Notes: generated from the sequence alone by a model not told the origin. Numbered from the stretch's first letter, positions 36,400 through 45,876 are shown. The stretch: DNA of 64,000 bases from JAEUPI01 sp044222685 (GCA_044222685.1 JBGAMU010000013.1:1-64000); one strand, 5' to 3'. Numbers and translations are program-made.

Positions 36400-37233
36400 A
36401 TGACCACGCCCGTCATCATTACCGTCGCCATCACCGGTGCGCTGCCGCGCAAGAAGGACAACCCGGCAGTGCCGGTCACGCCGAGTGAGCAGATCGAGTC
36501 TACCCATGAGGCGTTCGATGCCGGTGCGTCGCTCGTGCATGTGCACGTGCGCGCCCCGGACGAGTCGCCGTCGTCCGACCCCATGCTGTTCGCACAGGTA
36601 ATGGAGGGCGTCCGCAAGCATTGCCCGGGGATGATCGTGCAGTTCTCGACTGGCGGTCGCGGCCGAGATCAGGCTGCGCGCGGGGCGATGCTGCACCTGA
36701 AACCCGACATGGCGTCGCTCGCCACTGGTTCGGTCAACTTTCCAACGCAGATTTACGAGAACCCCCCCGACTTCGTCGAAGGCCTGGCGCGCACCATGCA
36801 GCAGAACGGCATCAAGCCTGAGATCGAGGTGTTCGACTTGGCGATGCTCTACAACGCCGCGACGCTAGCAAAGAAGGGACTGATCCCGGAGCGGCCGCAC
36901 GTTCAGTTCGTCATGGGCATTCCGAACGCGATGCCCATGCGGCCGTCCGTCTTCCACTTCCTGCGCTCGGAACTGACCGAGGTGCTGCCAGGCGCGACAT
37001 GGGTTGCCGCCGGTATTGCTCGACACCAGTGGGAGGTCAACGAACTGTGTCTAGCGCACGGCGGCCACTGTCGCACCGGCCTTGAAGACAACACGCGCTT
37101 CGACGCCACTCGGCTTGCGGCGAGCAATGCCGAACTTGTGAAGAAGATCGTCGATGCCTGCTCGCGCTACGGCCGTCGTCCGGCCACGCCGGCCGAGTCG
37201 CGGGCCATCCTTGGGCTACAGCCGGTCGGCTGA
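36400..37233 (+). CDS. Beta-keto acid cleavage enzyme (BKACE, DUF849)
   Basis: A 277-residue Zn-dependent TIM barrel. The metal His pair is in SLVHVHVR, followed by a core that ends with GGHCRTGLEDNTRF, the BKACE signature near the third ligand. BKACEs condense a beta-keto acid with acetyl-CoA to give a CoA ester and acetoacetate. AGGAG precedes the ATG at 36400. It is divergent from carboxyltransferase copy 1. A beta-keto acid made by a biotin-dependent carboxylation would be a logical substrate. Confidence 0.9.
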   Translation: MTTPVIITVAITGALPRKKDNPAVPVTPSEQIESTHEAFDAGASLVHVHVRAPDESPSSDPMLFAQVMEGVRKHCPGMIVQFSTGGRGRDQAARGAMLHLKPDMASLATGSVNFPTQIYENPPDFVEGLARTMQQNGIKPEIEVFDLAMLYNAATLAKKGLIPERPHVQFVMGIPNAMPMRPSVFHFLRSELTEVLPGATWVAAGIARHQWEVNELCLAHGGHCRTGLEDNTRFDATRLAASNAELVKKIVDACSRYGRRPATPAESRAILGLQPVG

Positions 37234-37310
37234 CGCTGCGCACGTTCGCCGCCTGGCCTGCGCCCGCGCGGCGCTCCGCGACTAAAGATTTCATTGAGGC
37301 GGCGACAATA

Positions 37311-37350
37311 AATACTCGCTTTCTGCTTGCGAATCGCAACCCCATAATCG
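37311..37350 (+). promoter_or_regulatory. Shared promoter-like element, copy upstream of the biotin-carrier operon
   Basis: TCGCT at 37316-37320 and CATAAT at 37343-37348, preceded by AACCC. Inside it lies a perfect 6-1-6 palindrome TTGCGA-A-TCGCAA (37327-37339), a T-N11-A LysR-type box. It is 63 bases upstream of the GTG start at 37411. Confidence 0.55.
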
Positions 37351-37410
37351 GTTCAGGGCCACTTGCTGGGCCCGTAAGCAGGCACCGATCGGCCGCAGGA
37401 GACCAGGCGA

Positions 37411-37923
37411 GTGAGCAAAGAGATCCTCACGTATGACGACCTGTTGCAGATCGTCGAGCTGATCAAGTCCGCGGAAGCCTTTTCCGAGTTCCATCTGAAG
37501 GTCGGCGACATCGAGCTCAACCTGAGCAAGTCGCGCGACGGTGCGGCGCCGTCGACGATGGGCGCGCCGGTGGTCGCCAAAGCCGCTGCCGCGGCGGCAC
37601 CGGTCGCGGCGGCGCAGCCGCAGGCTCCGGCCGCCGCAGTGCCGGTCACGGCGCCCAGGAAGGTCGATGTGCCGGCCGGCGCCGTGGTGATCGCAGCACC
37701 CATGGTCGGCACGTTCTATCGCAGCCCTGAGCCGGGTGCGCGGCCGTTCGTCGAGGTCGGCGACCGCGTCGAGCCGGACACCACTGTCTGCATCATCGAA
37801 GTGATGAAGCTGATGAACTCAATTGCCGCTGGTCGTCGCGGCCGGGTGACGCAGGTGCTGGTCGCCGACGCCGAGGCTGTCCAAATGGGCCAGCAGCTGA
37901 TCATCATTGACTCTACGGTCTGA
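37411..37923 (+). CDS. accB: Biotin carboxyl carrier protein (AccB type)
   Basis: A 170-residue AccB-like carrier. It has an N-terminal region (1-45, MSKEILTYDDLLQIVELI), an Ala/Pro-rich flexible linker (about 46-90) and a biotinyl domain with the target lysine K133 in EVMKLMN. The start is GTG with AGGAG upstream. It is the only biotin carrier in the region, so it probably serves the three carboxyltransferases, none of which has its own biotinyl domain. The next gene starts 6 bases after its stop. Confidence 0.93.
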   Translation: MSKEILTYDDLLQIVELIKSAEAFSEFHLKVGDIELNLSKSRDGAAPSTMGAPVVAKAAAAAAPVAAAQPQAPAAAVPVTAPRKVDVPAGAVVIAAPMVGTFYRSPEPGARPFVEVGDRVEPDTTVCIIEVMKLMNSIAAGRRGRVTQVLVADAEAVQMGQQLIIIDSTV

Positions 37924-37929
37924 CGAGGC

Positions 37930-39381
37930 ATGGCTGATCGCCTCGGCTTCATCGATGTCACGCTGCGCGACGGTCATCAGTGTCTGTGGGCGACGCGGAT
38001 GACCACCGCGATGATGGCGCCGATTGTTTCGACGATCGATCGTGCCGGTTACGACCTCGTCAACGTGCTTGGCGGCGCGGTTTTCGATGTCTGCGTGCGC
38101 TACCTGCACGAGGATCCGTGGCGCCGCGTTCAGATGTTATGCAGCCGGCTCGCAACGCCGTGCGACACCTTTCTGCGCGGACAAAGCCTGTACACGTTCG
38201 AGCTCTTTCCCGACGACATCGTCGCGCTGAACGCGCAGGTGCTCGCGCGCAACGGCATGTCCAACGTCACGGTCTACGACGCGATCAACGACACGCGAAA
38301 CCTCGAGGTGGTGATCTCGTCGGCACTCGACGCCGGCATGGGCGTGACCGCAGTCGTGGTCTACACAGTCAGTCCGGTGCACACCGACGCCTACTACGTC
38401 GAACGTATCGGCGAGCTGCTGGCGCTCGGCGCTGGTCGCGTTGGTATCAAGGATCCGACCGGTCTGCTAACGCCGGAGCGGGCGCGCACGTTGTTTCCGG
38501 CGGTCGCGGCGGCCGCTGGAGCGGCCAAGGTCGAGCTCCATTCGCACTGTCAGTCGGGGCTGGCGCCACAGGTCTACCGCGAGGCGATCCGCTGCGGCTT
38601 CGACCGCGTGCACACCGCGGTCGAGCCGCTCGCCAACGGCGCGTCGTTGCCCTCTGTGCAAGAGATTGTGGCCTACGCGGGGGAGCTCGGCGTTTCGACC
38701 TCGCTCGACTTGGCTGCGGTGGGCGAGATCAGCGGCTACTTCGACTGGCTGTGCCTGCGCGAGAGTAAGCCGCGCGGTCGTGTCGTGCCATTCGATCCGG
38801 CGCTGTACTCGCACCAGGTTCCAGGCGGGATGATCTCGAACCTGAAGTCGCAGCTGGCGACGATGGGCATGGAGCATCGGCTGCCACAGATTCTCGAGGA
38901 GGTGGGCCGCGTGCGCGAGGATCTCGGCTATCCGATCCTCGTCAGCCCGTTCGCGCAGTACGTCGTCACGCAAGCCGTGATCAACGTGATTGGTGGTGAG
39001 CGGTACAAGACGATTCCCGACGAGGTTCGCAAGTACGCGATGGGGTACTACGGTCGTCTTGCAGCGCCACCGTCGGGCGAGTTCCTAGAGCGCGCGCAAA
39101 CCGAGCCGGGCGTGCTGGCGGCCCAGCGCTCGGGCGCGCACGTCGAGCCATGGGTACCCCGGCTGCGGCGCGAGCTCGGGCCCCACGCCACCGACGAAGA
39201 CATCCTGATGGCTGCCTTCTACAGCGCCGAGCTGCTGGCGCCGGTGAAGGCCGCCCGCGCCGCGCCGCTGCGCGGACGCACGTCGCCGATCCAGGAGCTG
39301 GTCGGTTATCTGCAAGGCAAGCCCGAGCTGCGGAACCTGCGACTGCGTTTCGCCGGCGCCGAATTGAGCGTCGCGCACTAG
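37930..39381 (+). CDS. Biotin-dependent carboxyltransferase, PycB/OadA-like (copy 2)
   Basis: A 483-residue paralogue of copy 1. LGFIDVTLRDGHQCLWATRM, GIKDPTGLL and LHSHCQSG repeat the metal, lysine and His-His-Cys pattern. Its central part (QVPGGMISNLKSQLATMG onward) is almost residue-identical to copy 1, pointing to recent duplication. No biotinyl domain is present. It sits directly after the carrier gene, so carrier and transferase form the core of a carboxylase or decarboxylase. The organic acceptor is unknown. Confidence 0.87.
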   Translation: MADRLGFIDVTLRDGHQCLWATRMTTAMMAPIVSTIDRAGYDLVNVLGGAVFDVCVRYLHEDPWRRVQMLCSRLATPCDTFLRGQSLYTFELFPDDIVALNAQVLARNGMSNVTVYDAINDTRNLEVVISSALDAGMGVTAVVVYTVSPVHTDAYYVERIGELLALGAGRVGIKDPTGLLTPERARTLFPAVAAAAGAAKVELHSHCQSGLAPQVYREAIRCGFDRVHTAVEPLANGASLPSVQEIVAYAGELGVSTSLDLAAVGEISGYFDWLCLRESKPRGRVVPFDPALYSHQVPGGMISNLKSQLATMGMEHRLPQILEEVGRVREDLGYPILVSPFAQYVVTQAVINVIGGERYKTIPDEVRKYAMGYYGRLAAPPSGEFLERAQTEPGVLAAQRSGAHVEPWVPRLRRELGPHATDEDILMAAFYSAELLAPVKAARAAPLRGRTSPIQELVGYLQGKPELRNLRLRFAGAELSVAH

Positions 39382-39392
39382 GCCAGACCGAC

Positions 39393-41039
39393 ATGAGCGA
39401 CCAGGCCCCGCGCCGCCCGCTGCCCGAGCTGCGCAACGCCGGTGCCGAGTTCTGGCGAGCGGCGGCGCTGGGCAAGTTGCGACTTCCGCGCTGCGACATT
39501 TGTGCACGCGCCTTCTGGCACCCGCGGCCGCGCTGCCCGCACTGCGGCTCTGCCAAGGTCAGCTGGATCGACGCGGCCGGATTCGGCAGCATCCACACCT
39601 TTACCGTCGTGCGACAGTCGACCGACCCGTACTTCAAGACACGCGTGCCCTACGCGGTGGCGATGGTCGAGCTCGACGAAGGCGTGCGACTGATGACCGA
39701 GATCGTCGCGACGCCGCTCGATCAACTGCGCGTGGGCGCAGGCGTTCGGGTGCAGTTCGAGCCGGCCGGTGACGGTCTTGCGATTCCGGTCTTCTCCGTC
39801 ATCGACGAGGCGACCGCGAGATCAGCCCAACGGCAGCGGCCCGCGACCGACTTCCGACCCCTGCAACCGGCTCCTAGCGCGCCAGGGACGCCAGCGAGCG
39901 CGTCGCGGCTGTCGGGCGAGGCGGCGATCGTCGGCGCAGCCACGGCCGGTATTGGTTGGGATACGACCTTGAGTGTTGCGGAGATGATGGCCGAGGCGGT
40001 GCACTGCGCGCTCGCCGACGCGGGCCTCGGCCTGCGCGACGTGGACGGCGTGTTTGCGGTGACGCCCTATTTCTGGATGCCTTCCGCGACGCTGGCCGAC
40101 CAGCTCGGCATCCAGCCGAAGGTGACCGACTCGACCAATATCGGCGGCGCGTCGGTGGTCGCGCACGTGGGCCACGCACTGCGCGCGATCGCCAGCGGAG
40201 CGTGCGAGGTCGCAGTGATCGCGTACGCGAGCACGCAGCGCAGCGATGCCGGCAAGCTCGTCACCGGCGCCGACATTCTTCCGAGCGAGAAACCCTACGG
40301 CGCGCTGTTTCCGATCTCGGGCTACGCGATGCTGATGCAGCGGCACATGCACGAGTTCGGCACCTCGCGCGAGCAGCTCGCACGCGTGGCGGTCAGCGCA
40401 AGTCAGTGGGCGTCGCTGAACCCGGACGCATTGAAGCGCGAATTGCTGACGGTTGATGAGGTGCTCGCCTCGCCTCTGATCAGCGATCCGCTTCGCAAGC
40501 TTGATATCTGCCTGGTCACCAACGGTGGCGGCGCGATCGTGATCACGAGCCGGGAGCGCGCGCGCGGGCTCGCTCGGCCGCCGGTTACGGTACTCGGGAC
40601 CGGCGAGAGCCACAGCCACTGCTACGTCAGTCATCTGCGCAGCTTCACCAGCACCGCCGCGGTCGAATCGAGTCGCGCAGCCTATGAGATGGCTGGCCTA
40701 GGGCCGCGCGACATTGACGTGGCCCAGATCTACGACGCCTTCACGATCAAGGTCATCCTCGGCCTCGAGGATCTCGGTTTCTGCGCCAAGGGTGAGGGCG
40801 GGCGCGTCGTCGACGCCGGAATCGGGCCGGGGTCGAAGCTACCGGTCAACACCACGGGCGGCGGGCTGCGCTATTGCCACCCTGGCATGTTCGGCATCTT
40901 TTTGCTGGTGGAGGCGGTGCGGCAACTGCGCGGGGAATGCGGAGCGCGCCAGGTGAGCGGTGCACGGCGAGCCTTGGTGCACGGCTTCGGCGGAGTCGTT
41001 GCCGGCAACGCTACCGTGATACTGGGTCGCGACGCCTGA
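39393..41039 (+). CDS. Fused DUF35 (Zn-ribbon/OB) and thiolase-like (Ltp/SCP2-type) protein
   Basis: A 548-residue two-domain protein. Residues 20-150 form a DUF35 domain with zinc cysteines C34, C37, C48 and C51 and an OB fold. Residues 165-548 form a thiolase-fold domain of the SCP2/Ltp kind. The usual nucleophilic Cys is absent (STNIGGASVV), as in Ltp-type retro-aldolases of steroid side-chain degradation, and the C-terminal motif reads YCHPGMFG. In those systems DUF35 and Ltp are separate subunits; here they are one chain with DUF35 first. A retro-aldol cleavage of a hydroxyacyl-CoA is therefore more likely than thiolysis. The ATG at 39393 lies 11 bases after the copy 2 stop. Confidence 0.85.
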   Translation: MSDQAPRRPLPELRNAGAEFWRAAALGKLRLPRCDICARAFWHPRPRCPHCGSAKVSWIDAAGFGSIHTFTVVRQSTDPYFKTRVPYAVAMVELDEGVRLMTEIVATPLDQLRVGAGVRVQFEPAGDGLAIPVFSVIDEATARSAQRQRPATDFRPLQPAPSAPGTPASASRLSGEAAIVGAATAGIGWDTTLSVAEMMAEAVHCALADAGLGLRDVDGVFAVTPYFWMPSATLADQLGIQPKVTDSTNIGGASVVAHVGHALRAIASGACEVAVIAYASTQRSDAGKLVTGADILPSEKPYGALFPISGYAMLMQRHMHEFGTSREQLARVAVSASQWASLNPDALKRELLTVDEVLASPLISDPLRKLDICLVTNGGGAIVITSRERARGLARPPVTVLGTGESHSHCYVSHLRSFTSTAAVESSRAAYEMAGLGPRDIDVAQIYDAFTIKVILGLEDLGFCAKGEGGRVVDAGIGPGSKLPVNTTGGGLRYCHPGMFGIFLLVEAVRQLRGECGARQVSGARRALVHGFGGVVAGNATVILGRDA

Positions 41040-41066
41040 CGCGTCCACCGGCTCAACAGAGACGCC

Positions 41067-42635
41067 ATGAACGCTCTTGCCGAGATGATCCATCGGGCGG
41101 CTCGTCAGCACGCATCGCGCGTCGCGTTGATTGGTGGAGACAAGACGCTTTGCTTCGCTGAGGTTGACGCTGAATCGAATCGGCTGGCATCGTACCTTAC
41201 CCAGGTGCTCGGTCTCGCCAAAGGTGAGCGCGTGGCAGTGCTGCTGCCAAACGTGCCCGAATTCATCGTCACCGACTTCGCGTTGATCAAGGCCGGCCTG
41301 GTGCGGGTGCCGGTCAATCCACGATACGCTCCGCCCGAGATCGAATTCATCGTGAAGCACAGTGGCGCCGCGGTGCTGGTCGCCGGACCGGCGCACGTGG
41401 CGGTCGCGCTCGAACTGCGCCGGCGGCTGACAACGCTGCGCTGCGTGCTTCAGGTCGGCGCCGACGCGTCGAACGACGACGAGACGACGCGTTTCGACGA
41501 CGCGCTCGCCCAGGGCTCGCCTGCGGCGTTCGCGGTCGACACCGCCAACGACGACGGCTACATGATCGCCTACACCTCCGGCACCACAGGGCGGCCGAAG
41601 GGCGCCCTGACGACTGTTGCGGCACGCTGGGCCAATGTATTCAATTGCTATGCGAACGAGGCGTTCGTCGGGGCCGACGACGTGATGTTGCACGTGGCCT
41701 CGCTGGCGCACGGCAGCGGCACTAAGGTGCTGCCGTTCTTCGCGCAAGGCGCGTGCAACGTGCTGACGACGAAATTCGAGCCCGAGTCGTTCTTCCGCTT
41801 GGTGCAGGAGCATCGCGTCACCGTAAGCTGGATGGTGCCGACGATGGTCGCCATGCTGGCTGATGCGCCGCAGCGTGCGCGGTTTGACCTGTCGAGCCTG
41901 CGCACGATCGTCTACGGTGGCGCGCCGATGCCCGAGCCGGTGTTGCAACGCTCACTGGCGGCGTTCGGCCCGATCTTCGTGCAGATCTACGGCTTAACCG
42001 AGGCGCCGCATCCCGATCTTGTGCTCGCTCGCCGCGACCACCTGCCCGATCCTCGTAGCGGACAGCGCGCGGGCGTCGGCGCCGCAGGGCGCGTTGCGGT
42101 CGGTGTGTATCTCAAGTTGGTCGGCGGCGACGGCCGCGAGGTGCCGGCGGGCGAGGTCGGCGAGGTCGTGATCGCCGGGCCGCACGTGATGGCCGGATAC
42201 TGGCGCGATGCCGAGGCAACCGCGCAGACCCTGGTCGAAGGCTGGGTGCACACGGGCGACCTCGCGCGCGAGGACGCCGACGGCTTCGTGCACATCGTCG
42301 ACCGAAAGAAGGAAATGCTCATCTCCGGCGGGTACAACGTCTATCCACGCGAGGTCGAAGACGTGCTCTTCCGCCATCCCGCGGTAGCCGACTGCGCGGT
42401 GGTCGGCGCTCCCGACGATACTTGGGGCGAGACGGTTCTTGCCTACGTCGTTGCGCGGCAGGGCGTGGCGATCGATGAGGGTGCGCTGCGCGAGCATTGC
42501 GCGCGCGAGCTTGCCGGCTACAAGAAGCCGCGGCGCATCGAGTTCGTCGCCGAACTGCCGAAAACAGCCAACGGCAAGGTCGACAAGAAGGCGTTGCGCG
42601 CCGCGGCGCACGACGCGAGCGGAGCGTGCGCATGA
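41067..42635 (+). CDS. AMP-forming acyl-CoA synthetase
   Basis: A 522-residue ANL-superfamily ligase: P-loop YTSGTTGRPKGA, YGLTEAPHP, HTGDLA, hinge region KEMLISGGYNVYPREVE and catalytic Lys in TANGKVDKKAL. It activates a carboxylic acid to its CoA ester via the acyl-adenylate. It follows the DUF35-thiolase gene in the operon and may feed it. The acid is unknown. Confidence 0.94.
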   Translation: MNALAEMIHRAARQHASRVALIGGDKTLCFAEVDAESNRLASYLTQVLGLAKGERVAVLLPNVPEFIVTDFALIKAGLVRVPVNPRYAPPEIEFIVKHSGAAVLVAGPAHVAVALELRRRLTTLRCVLQVGADASNDDETTRFDDALAQGSPAAFAVDTANDDGYMIAYTSGTTGRPKGALTTVAARWANVFNCYANEAFVGADDVMLHVASLAHGSGTKVLPFFAQGACNVLTTKFEPESFFRLVQEHRVTVSWMVPTMVAMLADAPQRARFDLSSLRTIVYGGAPMPEPVLQRSLAAFGPIFVQIYGLTEAPHPDLVLARRDHLPDPRSGQRAGVGAAGRVAVGVYLKLVGGDGREVPAGEVGEVVIAGPHVMAGYWRDAEATAQTLVEGWVHTGDLAREDADGFVHIVDRKKEMLISGGYNVYPREVEDVLFRHPAVADCAVVGAPDDTWGETVLAYVVARQGVAIDEGALREHCARELAGYKKPRRIEFVAELPKTANGKVDKKALRAAAHDASGACA

Positions 42636-42745
42636 GCGCCATAGCGGTCATGCGCGGCCACGCCGACGAGGCGTCGATGGTCATCACGCCAGCGCTCGGC
42701 GCTGGCGTTGCGAAGAACCACCCGCGAGAGGGGTGCCAGGGATGA
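42632..42745 (+). CDS. Possible 37-residue coupling ORF
   Basis: The ATG at 42632 overlaps the ligase stop (ATGA) and the stop at 42743-42745 overlaps the next gene's ATG (42742), so the frame bridges both genes. The product (MSAIAVMRGHADEASMVITP...) matches nothing I know. It may be only a translation-coupling leader or chance. Confidence 0.25.
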   Translation: MSAIAVMRGHADEASMVITPALGAGVAKNHPREGCQG

Positions 42746-43245
42746 GCTATCTCAGCATCGTTGAACACGCCGTCCGTTCGCAAGCGCCCGGCGCCGATTG
42801 GTACGCGCCGGAAGGACATGGCGGTAGCGTGCACCTGCTGCGTGGCGACGCGGCACTGGCAGACCACGTCGACACTACGCGCGCCGGCAATGTGGTTACG
42901 CGCTGGACCGGCGTGCGCATCGGCCATGGCGGCACGTTGCACAAGGGCTCGATGGTCTTCGCACTGAAGTATCCGGTGCCACTGGAGTTTCTCTACGAGT
43001 TTGACGCCTGGTTCCAGGCCGAGCATATGCCGATGCTGCTCGAGGAGCCGACCTGGTACGGATTCGAGTTCTTCCGTGCGCTTGGCGCGTCCTGCTACAC
43101 CTTCGCGGCACTGCACTACCTCGAGCCGCAAGCGCTCACATCCGATGCGCGCAACCGCTCGATCGATACACCGTGGTGGCATCGGCTCAAGCGCAATGAC
43201 TGGTTCGACCAAGGTTTCGTGCGCTGGCGGATGCGCCGCCTGTAG
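42742..43245 (+). CDS. Uncharacterised small protein, paralogue of 45877-46392
   Basis: A 167-residue soluble protein that I cannot name. It shares with the 45877 protein the segments AWFQAEHMPMLLE (AWYRVEHLPMLLE there) and KRNDWFDQGF (ARNDWFDRGF there). The alternating pattern and size suggest a ferredoxin-like alpha/beta barrel, as in EthD-type proteins, but that is a guess. It sits between the acyl-CoA ligase and carboxyltransferase copy 3. GCCAGG precedes the ATG at 42742. Confidence 0.75.
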   Translation: MSYLSIVEHAVRSQAPGADWYAPEGHGGSVHLLRGDAALADHVDTTRAGNVVTRWTGVRIGHGGTLHKGSMVFALKYPVPLEFLYEFDAWFQAEHMPMLLEEPTWYGFEFFRALGASCYTFAALHYLEPQALTSDARNRSIDTPWWHRLKRNDWFDQGFVRWRMRRL

Positions 43246-43267
43246 CGCGCACGAAGGAAGACAAGCA

Positions 43268-44749
43268 ATGGGCCGCCACATTCCGATCATCGATGAAACG
43301 CTGCGCGATGGCCACCAGTGCCTGTGGTCGACGCGAATGACCAACGCGATGATGCTGCCGGTGGCATCGCGGATGGACGAGGTCGGCTTCGATTCGATCG
43401 ACCTGATCGGCGGCGCCGTGTGGGACGTCGCGGTGCGCTTTCTCAAGGAAGACCCGTGGCAGCGCATCCGCCACGTACGCAAATTGATCAAGCGCACGCC
43501 GCTCAACGCGATCGTGCGCGGTCAGAGCCTGTGGACGTTTGAGGTCTTTCCGAACGACGTTGTCGAATTGGCGATCGAGCGGCTCGCCGCGAATGGCATC
43601 GATAACGTAGCCGTCTACGACCAGTTCAACGACCTCGCCAATGTCGAGGTGGTGGTCGCCAAGGCGAGACAGGTTGGCCTGACGGTCTGGGGGACGCTGG
43701 TCTTCTCGTGGAGCCCGGTGCACACCGACGCCTACTACGCAGAGAAGGCGGCGCAGTTCGTCCGTATCGGCGCCCACCAGATCAATTTGAAGGATCCAAG
43801 CGGCATGCTATCGGCCGAGCGCATCGGCACGATCGTGCCGGCGCTGCGCGCGGCGATCGGGGCGGTGCCGATCCACGTGCACACCCACTGCATGACCGGC
43901 CGCGCGCCCGATGCGTTGCTCGCGGCGGCCGAGGCGGGCGCCGACAAGTTGCACACCGCGATCGGCCCGCTCGCGCACGGCGCGTCGCACCCGCCGTCGG
44001 ACTGGATTCACGACCGACTCGTCGAGCGCGGCTACACGACCGGGCTCGACCGTGCGCGACTTGAAGAGGTTGGGGGCTACTTCCGCTACCTTTGCTGGCG
44101 CGAGAACAAGCCGCGAGGCGAGCCACTTCCGTTCGACGAGCGGGTGCTCGAGCACCAGATGCCGGGCGGCATGATTTCCAATCTGCGCAATCAGCTACGT
44201 GAGAACGGCATCGAGCACCGGCTCGACGAGATCCTTGAAGAAACCGCGCAGGTGCGCAAGGACATGGGGTATGCGCCGGTGGTGAGCCCGACTGCACAGT
44301 TCATGGTGACGCAGGCGGTGCTCAATGTGATGCAGGGCGAGCGCTACCGCACGGTGCCTGACGAGTTGCGCAAGTACTGTCTCGGTTACTACGGCAAGCC
44401 GCCGGCTCCAATCGCGCCGCAATTGCTGGAGCGCGCCGTGCGCCCGGGTGATCGCCTCGTCGATGGTCGCTGCGGCGACCTCGTAGAGCCGGCGCTCGAG
44501 CGCGTGCGCCGCATGCGCGGCCCGTTCGGCAGTGACGAGGATCTGCTGAACGCAGTGTTCTACGACGACGAGATTGTGCGGCCGATGTTCGCCGCGCGCG
44601 ACGCCTCAGACGACACGAAGCACTACCACGCCTGGAGCCCGCTGCGCGAACTGCTGGCCCAGGTGGTCCGCGACGGCCGCATCGGCCATCTCGCGCTGCG
44701 CGGCCGCGGCGAGTTTCGGGAGGACTTGAGGATCGAACTCGCACGATGA
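43268..44749 (+). CDS. Biotin-dependent carboxyltransferase, PycB/OadA-like (copy 3)
   Basis: A 493-residue and more distant paralogue: PIIDETLRDGHQCLWSTRM, NLKDPSGML and VHTHCMTG. The metal and lysine residues are kept, and again a Cys follows the HxH pair. The C-terminal third matches the other copies (MPGGMISNLRNQLRENG), but the middle differs, so it probably has a different acceptor. No biotinyl domain is present. RBS GAAGGAAG lies before the ATG at 43268. Confidence 0.86.
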   Translation: MGRHIPIIDETLRDGHQCLWSTRMTNAMMLPVASRMDEVGFDSIDLIGGAVWDVAVRFLKEDPWQRIRHVRKLIKRTPLNAIVRGQSLWTFEVFPNDVVELAIERLAANGIDNVAVYDQFNDLANVEVVVAKARQVGLTVWGTLVFSWSPVHTDAYYAEKAAQFVRIGAHQINLKDPSGMLSAERIGTIVPALRAAIGAVPIHVHTHCMTGRAPDALLAAAEAGADKLHTAIGPLAHGASHPPSDWIHDRLVERGYTTGLDRARLEEVGGYFRYLCWRENKPRGEPLPFDERVLEHQMPGGMISNLRNQLRENGIEHRLDEILEETAQVRKDMGYAPVVSPTAQFMVTQAVLNVMQGERYRTVPDELRKYCLGYYGKPPAPIAPQLLERAVRPGDRLVDGRCGDLVEPALERVRRMRGPFGSDEDLLNAVFYDDEIVRPMFAARDASDDTKHYHAWSPLRELLAQVVRDGRIGHLALRGRGEFREDLRIELAR

Positions 44750-44822
44750 ACTGCACAAATTCCCCCCGCACCGCCAACCACAGCGTGGCGGGTCATGTTG
44801 GAAGCACGGAAGGAGACGCAAG

Positions 44823-45869
44823 ATGAATATGATCCATCGATTTGTGATCAGTACGCTCGCCACGCTGGCGGCGATGCTCGGCGCTGCGGGCGGCGCGCAG
44901 GCGCAAGACAAGCTGCGCTTGACGATGGGGCACGGCAACCCGCCGACGATTCCCACCACCTACTGGTTCGACCACCTCAACGCGAAGCTGGTCGAGTACA
45001 CCGGCGGCCGCGTCGTGACGAACCTGCAGGGCGCCGGCTCCCTTTGCTCGGAGCACAAGTGCGTCGAGCAGGCCAAGCTCGGCCAGATCGACATCGGCTC
45101 GGTTAGCGGTGGCAACATCGGAGCATTTGGCCCGACGGTCGACATCCTGAACCTGCCGTACATATTCAAGGATGATGCGGCCGCTGAGAAGCTGATCAAC
45201 GGCTGGCTCGGCGATGAACTGAACAAACGTGCGGAGGCTGAGCTGGGTTTGAAGTTCATCGCGATCATTCCGTCCTACGGTTTTCGCAATCTGGACAACT
45301 CCAAGCGCGAGATCCGCGTGCCGGCCGACACGAAGGGCATTAAGTTTCGTGTCACCAAGTCGCCAGTCGAGCTGAACCTCGTGAAGACCTGGGGCGGCAC
45401 GGCGGTGCCGTACGACTGGGCGCAGCTCTACGACGGGTTGCAAAGCGGCGTTGTCGATGGCATGTACATCCCTGACGCGTACGTCGCCGGCCAGAAGTTC
45501 TACGAGGTGTCGAAATTCATCACGCAGACCGGTGGCGGCTGGAATACGCACATCCTGTTCATGACCAAGAAGCGCTACGACGCACTGCCCGACTGGGCGC
45601 GCCAAGCGATCGACAAAATCGGCGCCGAGATCCGCGCCAGCAGCTTCAAGGTCGACGCCGAATGGACAGCGCGGCAGATGAAGGTGCTCGAAGGCAAGGT
45701 GAAGATCTACAAGCCGACGTCCGCCGAGATGCAGCAGTGGTACGGCGGCGCGCCGCCGGCGTGGGTGGCGGTGAAGGGCACCTACGATCCGGCGCTCGCC
45801 CGCCGTGTGCTGAAGGAGCAAGGCCAGGACGAGCTGATCAAGAAGCTCGAGACGGCCGGCGCACTGTAG
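44823..45869 (+). CDS. dctP: TRAP transporter solute-binding protein (DctP family)
   Basis: A 348-residue periplasmic protein with a signal peptide (about 1-27, ending GGAQAQ) and the DctP fold: LTMGHGNPP at the mature start, FRVTKSPVELNLVKTWGG (ligand Arg region) and YDGLQSGVVDGMY. TRAP systems import organic acids using the Na+ gradient. The membrane subunits are encoded 5 kb away on the other strand (50903-52734). AAGGAGACGCAAG precedes the ATG. Confidence 0.93.
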   Translation: MNMIHRFVISTLATLAAMLGAAGGAQAQDKLRLTMGHGNPPTIPTTYWFDHLNAKLVEYTGGRVVTNLQGAGSLCSEHKCVEQAKLGQIDIGSVSGGNIGAFGPTVDILNLPYIFKDDAAAEKLINGWLGDELNKRAEAELGLKFIAIIPSYGFRNLDNSKREIRVPADTKGIKFRVTKSPVELNLVKTWGGTAVPYDWAQLYDGLQSGVVDGMYIPDAYVAGQKFYEVSKFITQTGGGWNTHILFMTKKRYDALPDWARQAIDKIGAEIRASSFKVDAEWTARQMKVLEGKVKIYKPTSAEMQQWYGGAPPAWVAVKGTYDPALARRVLKEQGQDELIKKLETAGAL

Positions 45870-45876
45870 ATCTGCG

